From the NCBI GenBank assembly GCA_016859345.1, contig CM029112.1, positions 15,619,725 through 15,683,724 on the forward strand: a DNA stretch of 64,000 nt, in the 5' to 3' direction. The notes beneath the pieces are model-generated. The model was not told the DNA's origin. It saw only the letters and a list, made by a program, of their open reading frames with translations, and made no database searches. Positions 14,901 through 26,770 of the stretch are shown here, piece after piece (within the stretch, counting starts at the first letter, position 1; every line of letters begins with the position of its first letter). Both the position numbers and the translations under genes were made by a program. This DNA is from Istiophorus platypterus. Its lineage: Eukaryota; Chordata; Actinopteri; Istiophoriformes; Istiophoridae.

Positions 14901-17900
14901 AGCAGGAGAGGAGCTCCTACAGCCTGGTGCTGGCAGAGAGACTAATTAGAGTTATGAGCCAGGCAGCACAGCCAGGTACACACACTCACACACAAACACA
15001 CAGACACACAAACAAACAAACAAACAAACAAACAAACAAACAAACAAAAAATTACAAACAAAATCTGCTGATAAGTCAGTATGGAACTACAGTATGTTAT
15101 CCTTATTATTTACTCATATATCTCTCTAACGTGTATATAGATGGTAAAGTGCGTCTAGCTACACTGGAGCTGAGCTGCCTTTTATTAAAGCAGTCTGTGC
15201 TGTCTGGAAACCACTGTATAATCAAAGACGTCCATCTGGCCTGCATGGAGGTACAGCACACACAAACATGCACCTGATTCTCTCGTACATACAATCCTGT
15301 CAAAAAATATCTCTCACACACACACAGACTCAATAATTCAGTGAACGGACATAAAGAATTTGGGTATCAGAGGGTCAGAGAAGGCCATCGAAAAGTACGG
15401 TCTTGCATCATCCATGGGAGTTTTCATCCAGTGCAGTGAAACAGCCCCTTTCCATTTAACTTTATTACTTCCTTGAATCAATAGCTGCAGGGTTTCCCAT
15501 TAGTGCTCGTTCGCAGTTATGAACCACAGTGTTTTTCAGCAGATTGTGTACGGTTGATGACAAGACCACCCTTTTCCTCTCCTTCAGCACTTTGTCCAGA
15601 AGACACATCACATCTTACTGTTTTCTCCTCCCTTAATCACTCCCTCTGACTCTTCTTCCTCTCCCTCTCTCTCCTCCTACATGCCTGGGCTTTTACACAT
15701 CACTAGTTTTTTTTTCCTCATCCTTCTGCAGAAATTTTAAATTCCTCTTTTTTAATTACAGTTTAGTCCTCCCCACCGTCTCTTTTCCTGCACCCCTGCC
15801 CTCCTCCCTCACAGAGTCACAAGAAGCAATTATACTAATGCTTCTGTGATTTTTCAGATTTCTTTTTTTTTTTAAAGCACAATTAAAAGTGAATTGGAAA
15901 CTCCCCTCAGTCATTTTATCATAATTTTAGCTGACAAGTCTGTCGAGGTCTACCTACTATCAGTCAGTTACATTACTGGAGGTTTCTGCCTAGAGAATTT
16001 CCCCCTCTGATGTAATTAAATATTAATGACTTCTCCTTTGGTTGAAATGGCAATGTTGAGGGTTTTTCCCTGTATTATGAAGATCAGCCTAATTTTTTGC
16101 CAACTTGTGACTTGGATAACTGACTCTCTATTGATCATATCCAATAAGGGCAAAATGCCAGAGAACTAACTTTAGAAAAATAATGATTCTGTCAGTGTTA
16201 ATAATGATTCTGTCAATGTTAAGTTGGCCCTGACCCTCCTAATTCTTTCTCCAGTCTGCTTTTGAAAAATAGCCACACATATCTCTAATCTCTGTCTGGA
16301 AAAAGACCAGCAATTCTAGGATTTGTTTATTCAGAGACAATCCCTATTCATTTGCTGCACTTAACTATCTCTACCTCTAGCTCTCTGACTCTTGATATGA
16401 ACGGATACACTGGGGAAACATTAATAGTTATTGCGGGAATTTGCCTAGCATTACATTACACATGAGTTTACTCGGCAGCTTAATTAGATCTTATCAGATC
16501 CCCTTTAGTTGTGGAATTCACCAGTAGTTACTCATCAGAATTCCATTGGCATCAGCCAGCCTTCCTCACAAACGGCAGCTAGTAAACAACACACATAGTA
16601 ATTTACCCGCTTACATATTTGAAATAAAACCTAACTGGTTTCGTTCAGAGTGGCTTTTCTGAAATAATACATTGGAACTTTGGCATTTCTTGGCATGGTC
16701 TAGAGTGTGCATTTGCCATTATTACATTCTGTTTATATCTCATGTTTGTACTTAAAGGGTGCAAGAGAGGAAAGTCTGCATTTACTGCGGAGATTCTACA
16801 AGGTGAATATTCACACTAACACACACTAATACACACTCTCTAACATAACTAGTCACTTATCTTCCAAAGGCACACACACACATATGTAAGATCAACCTAC
16901 AGAAGTAAGTGTTTTTCTCATAGCTACCCACACATTTACATTATAAAGTATATAAACACATATAAAAAGTATAAGGAGGGACAAGTTAAAAGACAACCGT
17001 CAGCTGAAAACACTCAGCGATAGCTCAAAACACTCACAATGAGATGGTGTCTGATTGTCTTACAAATGATATTGATACAAAAGATTTTTTATATTTTGGT
17101 ATTGCTGACTTCTGTAGCAGATAATCACTGGGATGGACTATCACATAGACAATAATTTAGCAAGAATCAAGAAAGAAAAAAAAAAGGGACGAGACAGGCT
17201 GAAAGTTGTTCTGGTATTACAACCAGTTCTTCAATTCTTCTCAAGAATCGTGTCTCAAAAAAGTTGAATCACAATGACCTGTTAATTGTGTTTTGTCATA
17301 TATAAAACCAAATAAATAAAGATTTTATTTAGATTGTATTGTTTTCAATGTTTGTCTGTCTGTGTGTGTTCGTATGAGATAGTGCAGCTACTGATTATAA
17401 TTGAAGCCATTTCCCTGAAGATGTAAGGAGTAAAATTGAAACTGTTAAGTGCATATACTGAACATAAGTACGCAATAATACACTCAGTGCTTTCAATTTC
17501 TCTTTTAGGGATATCGGTTTTGGGATCAGTCACTGGAGTTTATGATTAATTTGCATAAACTGGGGTAGAAGTTCTCTTACAGCATTTGGGAAAATACTAC
17601 TTTAGTCAATACATCACCACTGCAAAAAGTTCTGTTAACAGGTTTTATTTTTAAAAATGATACCACCAGCAGGTTAAAAAATAATGGCTTAAGTCATTTT
17701 TATGTATTTTTATTTTTTCTTTTGCACACACTTCACACACAGATTATTATGTGAACACGTGAAGTTTGACTGTTGAGATATGCTTTATCAATAAAGGGGG
17801 TAGAACTCAATACACTGTCTTATTTGTAACTAGCTTCCGATCTCTTCTGCCATTACAGGGGGAGGAGATCTTTCTGGACATGTTTGAAGATGAATACAGG

Positions 17901-20900
17901 AGCATGACGGTTAATCTGCCTTAATTTGATGTCACTTTTTTTTTTAAATTTCATTCATTCATTAATTTTTTTTCATTTTTTAAAAATGAATCATGAAATA
18001 CCTGAGCTTGCAAATACATTGTTGTCATTGCTGCTATTTTTTGTGTGGATTTGTATGGTGTATGGGTGCTGTGCAGGACGTGGTCTGTACTCATGCATGT
18101 ATATATATGTTGCAGAGTAAACCACTGAATGTGGAGTATTTGATGATGGATGCCTCAATACTGCTGCCACCCACCGGTACCCCTTTGACCGGCATTGACT
18201 TTGTAAAGAGACTGCCCTGTGGAGACGTGGAGAAGACACGCAGGGTGCGTCCACAAGCTCAAACTCAGTCCATTTTCCATGTCTGACAGAGTATTAGATT
18301 CCTGAGAAATCAGTAGTTGTTGAAATGTGAGTTTCTTCTTGACACTTTAGGTACATATAATCAACAGAGCCAAATTATTTCTACTCAAGTAATAGCTGAC
18401 ATTGTCAAACACCCATGTGATTACTCTGTAGCAATCATAGAATGTGTGCCTAATGTTACAATCTTTTGGTTTCTCGATCCAACAACAACATCTCCATAAA
18501 CAAATGCCACCAGAATGGAAGTACTCCAAACCTCAGATGAAAGATAAATGTATTAACCTTATTTGAACTGTGATAAGAACTTTTTATGAATGGTGTCAGG
18601 TCCTCACCTGTTGTTTTCTATCATGATTTTTTGGAGCTCTGTCATTCTTTCATTCTTTTCAATGGTTTCAGTTTCAGAGAGGAAATTTGATTTAACTTAA
18701 CATTTCTCCGTGTATTTTGCATGCATGTTTGTGTGGGACCCCTTGAATCTGCACAGGCAATCCGAGTGTTCTTCATGTTGCGGTCGCTGTCACTTCAGCT
18801 TCAGGGAGAACCTGAGACACAGCTGCCTCTGACCAGACCCGAAGACCTTATCAAAACAGATGACGTCTTAGACCTCAGTAAGACACATACAGAGTAACAG
18901 ATGTGCATTGTACACTGTTAGTCATAAAAGTAATCTTACTTCAGCTCTCTTCATTTTTACACTATTTGGAAATAGATTAAACATCAGGGTGGGTAAGGAA
19001 AAAGGTAAAGATATAAAAGAAAAATTACACAAAATTAGGTCTTATTAGTGCAGTAAAAGTATAACCAAGGAAGGCAAAGGAAAGAAAATTACAGACAGTT
19101 GCATCTGTAACTACAATAGCAGGAGAAAACAATAACAACTACTCCTATCTTCCCCAAAAAGAACTTCCATCTGTCTGAAATTACACTGTAGATATCTGAC
19201 ACACATTAGGAATTCTCTCCACCTCGTCTCTCACACAAAACGCGGGTATAAAAGCACAGTCTTAACAATACCAAGACACATGCAAGCACTGACAACCACA
19301 AAGACTGCGAGACAAGCTTACTGACAAACTCACAAGCATCTATTCAAACAGCTTCCCGTACACCAAGAGAGAACCTGAACAGTCTTTTCTTAATTTAGAC
19401 AGGTGTGTTGATGTTATGGAAACTTGCACGTGGTTAGTGCTGCCGGGCAGGGTGTCACAAATATAGCTGCACATTAATGACAGCAGGAGAGATGATACTG
19501 TTTCACACATGCAGTGCTCAAAGTTTTCCTCCTTACGCCAAAGAATTTGAAAGAAAGCAACTGACACAAACACAACTACCAGTACAAATGAAGATGTGCT
19601 GAAATACAGTACTGTGCAAAAGATTTTGGCACTAAAAGTGAAGTGGCGACACTTTTAAAAGTAATGCCATGCTGGTAACCTCAGACAAAGTTCAGTCACA
19701 AGAACAAAACTAAATCTAATCAGTATTTTGTGTGAGCACCCTTTACTTGTAAAACAGCAGAAATTTTCTGAGGTGCACATGCATACAGATTTTCAAGCTA
19801 CTTGGCAGGTTGCTTGTTCCAGCCCAAGCCATTTCTTTTTAGGAGCACATTTTCCTGACAGATAATGACATAAACCGGACATACTGTTGGGAGATCCTGT
19901 TTGTTTCTCTGTTAGAATATTGTCTATTTCCATGTTTTATTAAACTTTTAGATCACATGAAACCGCTATAATGATCTGATATCAATAACTGACCTTGTTT
20001 TAATCCATAAAAACTTAACACTTTTGTAATGGGTGTGTTTTGTGATGTAGCTCAGCTTAAATGAATCTATTTTATTTTCCCTGACCCAGATGACCCGCAC
20101 CAACTGTTTCTCAGAATTTCTCTCTTTTGGTAGGATGGTCGGTATCTCAAAAAAAAAAAAATAAAAACAACAACAATTTGACAAGCAGATGGAAACAAAT
20201 TGAAACCAAAATGTCTTGCTGCAGCTCAACTTTCAAATCTTATTCAGTGGTTGAAACTGTGACTGTTTTCATGATTCCAAATGCCAGTCAAAAGAGCCCG
20301 TGGCAGATTTACATAATGATACTCTTTAAGTGCTGTCATATCAGACATGATAGCACTTCCAGGAATTTCTATCAATTGAAAAGGCCCCTCTTAAACAATC
20401 AGTTTAGTAACTGTTATTATCTGTCTTGCATTTAAGTCCGCAAAAAAAGATGAAAAGATTCTTGGCTGTGTGTGTTTGTGTGTTCTCTTGCTTAAATGAA
20501 AGCGACAAGTCACTGTTGCCTTCATTTAAGTAAGGTGGTTAACTAAGAACACACTCCTACAGAGTAACGAGCAGAGTAAAAACAGAGTAACAGCTTAAGT
20601 CATATCTTGCATGCTTGTATTTGAAAAAAAACAGGGGGTGTCTTACTTTAGTCAGGTTGTTATCCAAGTCAGAAAAACTGAATTTATAAAAGATTTTGGC
20701 AGAACTCCTCAGAATTTGTGCATTAAATAACATTCAAGTGCATTTACTGAATGATTAAATATGTTTAATTATGAAAACTGGGACTAAAACAGGCTTCTGA
20801 ATGATAAAACATGATTTTAGCAGTGTGTGTTAAGACACTGAAACAGCGTCTGCAGATTGATTTTTACCCCGTTTTGTTTGCTTTAACATGAATTCTTTTA

Positions 20901-23900
20901 TCTTTTATCTGTCCTCACAGAAGGGGAGGGGATCTAAAAACCTGACTAATACTTAGAAATACATTCTACATCTTGAAACTGAATCTTTCATAGAAAAGTG
21001 CTTCACTGTAATTTGTCTTTTTGGATGAAGTTACTTTGAAACATATTCAGGGTTTGAAACTCTTACTGTTTCAGTGAAAAAAAGCTACTGGATAGAGACA
21101 ACTTATTATATTTTGAAGCCTTTTGACCACACAAGACCAGACCAACCCCTGCCATCTGTAGTCAAAAGTTCAGTAGCAGTGGGTGATAGGAGGGTTTTTT
21201 CCCAGCCGGTCTGGGTATTCAATCTATAAAACCCTAATTTATCTGACCATTTAGCTTTCAGTGTCCCTTTGCAACTACAGTGAATCGAGAACTACTTTTC
21301 CAGTGATAGGTACTTTTTACTGTTCACTGTTAAGTGTGTAAAGTCAAGTTCCTGGCAACCCACATTGATCTTTTAATAATTCATAAGAGAGAAAGTCACA
21401 TAAAAAGAGAACCACATGTATAATCTTTTTTTCACTACGAGCTTCCACGTGTGCATCAACAGCTGTCTGAAACTGAGGAAAAAGACCAAAAACAGTAAAA
21501 ATGGTATATAGTGTATGAATAGTGTCATCCCCCAAAGCAAAAAGACTACTGTAGGGGCTAATGAACAAAATCTCCAGTGTACTCAAGTCCATGGATCCAT
21601 CCAGTTAAAAATATATTACATTAGTCAAATACTGGTTTGAAGATGGCCTTGTCAGGATACTTGAACAGAAATCAAGGAACCCAAGGACATAAATATTGTA
21701 AAAGGGAAGGGGCATGTGAGTGACAAAGAAATAGAAACTCATCAGGGTGCTGTTAGTGTTGTGTTACTACTTTTAAATTTAACAATAGTCAGGGTGAGTG
21801 GTACTTAAACAGAATCCAGTGGTCGTATCAGGTCATCACCAGGTACATATTTCATATTTTCTTCACATTAGGTTTTGTGGCAATCTAAAGTGAATTTGCT
21901 CCGATACTGGCTTATCATTTCTTCAACATGCTCCTAGATATGTGGGAGAAAAGTGTCTGAGCTGTCCTTTTTAATTGTGTGAGGCAGTCTGTCTGTTCTG
22001 ATTTACTGTGTGCTTGGTGGCCTGCTGTATCTGTATATAAATTGTTGATTTTCAACCCTTGAGATGCTTTGCCAGACTTCTACTTCAGCTGCCTTTAGTT
22101 GCTGCTTGTGGGTCTTTCAGCCTTCAGTTTGCCTTTAGTAAGTGAAAATCATGCTCAGTTAGGTTGAGGTCAGATGACTGACTTAGCCATTGAAGAATAT
22201 TCCAGCTCTTTGCCTTGAGAAGCTCTTGTGTTGCTTTTGCATTATATTTTGTGTCATTATCCATCTGTACTGTGAAGCAATGTCCTATCAGTTTTGAAAA
22301 TGACTAGATAGTAGAGCCCTACACACTTCAGAAATCATCCTGTTGCTTCTATCAGCAATCACATCATCAATAAACACCAGTGATACAATTCCATTGGCAG
22401 CTATACCTGCCTATTGTCATAACACAGCCTCCTCCATGTCTGACAGATGATGTGGTGGCTTTGGATCACAAGTTTTCATTCTCCATACTCTTCTCTTCCC
22501 ACCATTCTGGTTCAAATTCATCTTGGTTTCATCTGTCTAAAGAATCTTGTTCAAGAAATGTTCAGGCTTTTTTTATGTTTAATTTGGCGTTTCTGTTCTT
22601 GAGTGGTTCGACTGATTTTCATCCATAAAAGTGTCTCTTGATTGTAAACTTTGACAATGATACACCTGCCTCTTCGGGAGTGTGCTTCATCTGACGAGAT
22701 ATGGTGAAGGGGTTTTGTTTTGTTTTGTTTTTTTTCACCAAGGAAAGATCCTGTGATCATCGACTTTAGTCGTCTTCCATTGGCCATCTAGGCCTTTGGT
22801 GCTGCTGAGCTCACCAGTTCATTCCTTCTTTAAACATCCTACCAAATTGTTGAGCTGGTCTCTTCTTAAGTTTCTGTCATCTGTCTGATAGGTTTGTTTT
22901 GCTTTTTCAGCTTCCTCCATTTGCATCACACCTCTTTGGAACGCATATTAGGTTCCCATAAACAGCAACCAAATGCAAATTCCGTACTTTGAATCCACTC
23001 CAGACTTCTTATCTGCTTAAAAATAGATGTAATTCCTAAACAGTTAATATGCTACTTTTTTCAACCCCCTTGACTGAAAGCTTAAAGTGTACACTTCAGT
23101 CACATTGGGTTGTGATTTCAAATCCCTTGAGATCATATAGAGAGGCAAAATTACCAAGTATGTGTCACTGTTGAAATTCTTATGAACCTAACTGTTTAGT
23201 TTAAAATGAAGTTTTTCTGAAGATGAATCATTGTATCCTAGAAATTTCATGTGTAACATAAAAGGGACGTAGACTGTTAATGCTGTAGTTCCAATCAATG
23301 CAGTTTTGCACTAGCAATCAAGTACGTTCTAGTGAAATAACCATTATTAACTTTGTGAGTCTGTGCTGCAGTGCATTTTATTGTTGAGTTTTAGTAATAA
23401 GTCACCATGAGCTTTATTATGTATTTTAATGAGGGACTTCCACATGCTGTTGCACAAGATGAAGTTGGTGGTCATTCCATTACTATCTGTACTTTATATC
23501 TTATATTTAATTATTTTTCTGATCAGTAAATAAACTTTTTAGGTATTTAGAATTCAAAAATTGCTCAGGATTTAAGTTGATGCCTTCAATTACCTTGTTC
23601 TGTCCAACCAAACCAAATCACAAGGACCCAAAATGTTCTGTTAACAGTGACAAATGATAAAGCAAAGCAGGCAACCTCTTCACCAGAGAAGGTTGACCCA
23701 GAGGGTAATTTCACTCTTTTTGTTTGAAAAATGACCATTCAAAAAGATTTGTGGAGTGTCAAACTAGTTTTCTGACCTTTTCCAATGCTTCAAATACCCA
23801 TACAGCCATACCTTTACCTGAATTACACATACATTTACCTTCATGTCTGTAATCTTTTCAGATAACAGTGACCTAATAGCCTGTATGGTGGTCAGTAAAG

Positions 23901-26715
23901 ATGGTGGCCAGGCCCAGAGGTTCCTTGCAGTGGATGTGTATCAGATGAGTCTGGTTGAACCAGAAACCAAACGACTCGGATGGGGTGTAGTAAAGTTTGC
24001 CGGACTCTTGCAAGTAAGAGAGAAACTGTCTGTGTGTGTGTGTATGTGTGTGTGTGTGTGTGTGTATGTATGTGTGTGTATGTGTGTGTGTGTGTATGTG
24101 TTCAAGTAATAGTGAATTTCATTTTTATAAGGAAGTTTTGAAATCTGAATTGCTGAATAATACAAGGGTGCTCTTGTGAAACTGATATTGTGAAAGTGCT
24201 GCTACAATGTAATTCTTGTATGTTTGGAACCTACTATATAAATGATAGTATTTCCTTCCTTTTTGCTTTATGCTTTATGTTAATTTATGTTATTGGGTGT
24301 AAATTTTTAAATGTAACTAAAATTGAAATTCATGTCCCATTTATCTGTCTCTCAACTCACTTTCTATCCAACTGTATCTTTCATTCCATTTTCCCATATT
24401 TCCCTCCCCTGATCTTCCCTTGCTCTTTTTCTTTCCCATTTTCGATTCATTTTTCCACATCTCTCTTGCCGGTTAAACTCACAAACCCTATCTTACTCTC
24501 CTTGTTCCCCCTCTCCCCATCATCTCTCACCCTCCCTCTGTCCACAGGACATGCAGGTGTCTGGTGTTGAGGATGACAGCAGAGCCCTGAACATTGTCAT
24601 CCATAAGCCCAGCTCCAACCCCCATGCAAAGCCCCTGCCCATCCTGCAGGCCAACTTCATCTTTGCTGACCACATCCGTTGTATCATCGCCAAGCAGAGG
24701 CTGGCCAAAGGTCGCATCCAGGCCCGACGTATGAAGATGCAGAGGATCGCCGGTGAGTAGAGAGGAAGCAGGAATTAATGTTTGGGGCCTTTCCTTTCGT
24801 AATGTTCTACTCTTACTGAGGTGCTTTTAAAAAGCCTTAGACAAAAGCCTAAATATCTAAAATCTGTTTTAAATGTACAGATCAGCAACTACACTAAAAC
24901 AAGTTAAAAGTTTTAATGTTGTGGCTGACTCATGCATGTATAATATGAACCGATGCATATTTAATCACCACTGGCCACAATGCTTGGTCCTTACTTGAAT
25001 AACTAAGAATCCTGATGTAATGAAATTACCGATGGATTTACCCATCAGTCACTCGTACTTCCCCTCCCAGTGGTCTGATTCTTCAGACTAACACGGTAGA
25101 AAGTATTAACAGATCTTTGAAACCTTGCCAATGCAGCAAGGTCAAGGAGGATGTGAACCCTGCCAAAATAGCTACTGTAACATAAACACTGTTTCGGATT
25201 CTCTCATTGGCATTCGCACATACAAAAATTTTCCTTGGTTACATTTCATCCAGTCATAGTCAAACTAAACATTTGGGACACTTTTTTATATTCAGTAAGT
25301 CATGCTCTCCCAGTGCCTCAGTTCCTTACTGTCACATAATGCAGACGCCTTTCCTTGGAACTATAATTTAAATCACAGGACTAAAAACCACTGCAGATGC
25401 TTTATCTATTTTGACCCCCATGCTTCCTGTGTATGCAGCTCTGCTGGACCTGCCAGTGCAGCCCAGTGCAACAGAGGTTATGGGTTTTGGTCAGACAGCC
25501 AACGCTTCACCCAGCGGCCTGCCTTTTCGATTCTACGAGCAGTCAAGACGGGCCCCTAATGACCCCACGGCAAATAGATCAGTCTTTGCCTCCGTTGATA
25601 AAGTACCAGGTAACATACAAATAATCAGAGTCTACGGCCTTACATACTGCTTTATCCTATACACTGTTTAAAGATCTATAGAAACTCATCTTTTTATACC
25701 TTTTTCTTGGCTTGAAATCTACACACTCTCATACAAATCTGAATATGATAAAACAGTGGCAGGAAAGTCAAACCCCTTGTTGACAAACTCTGGATATTTT
25801 GAATATTACAATCAGCAATAGAATATTAAATATTTGAAATTGAATTAAGACTTTTCTTTTTGAGACTGAAAACCTTGTCAGAAAGTTACCCTTATCTTCA
25901 ATCCAACCTGCGATATAGTCTGAGCTATGGAAATGGGTTTGTGATTTGATCTTTAGTGTAGAAGTGTAACACTAATACATTCTTGTTTCTACCATGGGGA
26001 TTTAAATTTGAGGCTTTGTGATGTAAAACTAGAGAATAAAGCCAGAAACTCCCCTGCATTTGCTTTCGTTTTTAAAAATTTGTCCATTTCCTTTTAAGTT
26101 TAATACCCGTTGCTATATTTCTGCAATAGCTTCCCCTGTGCTGCCCTGTCTGAACCTGCTAAATCCTGCTACGGTTATAATACCTGCTGCAGTTCCTGAA
26201 CAGGATTCCTTGTTGGTCTAAGCAAGCAAACCTGGTCCCCTGAAAATTACTTTCAAACTTGAAAGTAGGCACGTCAAGGTTCTGGCAATGTGAAAAGTTA
26301 TTATGATATTGAGATCTTATTGAGTCACTGTTTATTAACATGTATTTTCTCATTTTCCTCTTAATGGGCCCGTTTTTATGTTAACTACGTCTTTTCTGTG
26401 TGTTATTGGTAAATTACATTTACATAGTTTAAAAATAAGGTGGTTTACTTAGTTTAATTAAACCACTAAATTTAAACATAGTTTTAATTAGGTGTTTCTT
26501 AATTAGGTGTGTGTGTTTATATACGTTTGCACCATTCCCAGGTTTTGCGGTTGCTCACTGTGTGTCACAGCACAGTCCCTCGCCCCTCTCCTCCCCCTCG
26601 ACTCCCTCCAGTGGGAGTGGAAGCACCGGAAGATGTGACTCTGTTACTGCGAGCACAATATCAGCTCAGAGCCCCACAGGTAGCAAGCAGGCACGCACAC
26701 ACAAACACACGCACA

Positions 26716-26770
<55 letters not shown>

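Larger units (their letters stand above)
18878..23861 (+). other. clec16a: clec16a intron (5.0 kb), DNA transposon relics
   Basis: The largest intron in the window. It holds a fragment of one Tc1-like element (about 19604-19910) and most of a second (about 21880-23196, minus strand). A TATAAAAG motif lies at about 19244-19252 without other promoter evidence. Confidence 0.8.

Noticed and set aside
19244..19252. TATAAAAG as an intronic promoter
   Set aside because: An isolated motif in a transposon-rich intron without CpG context, initiator or open reading frame downstream.
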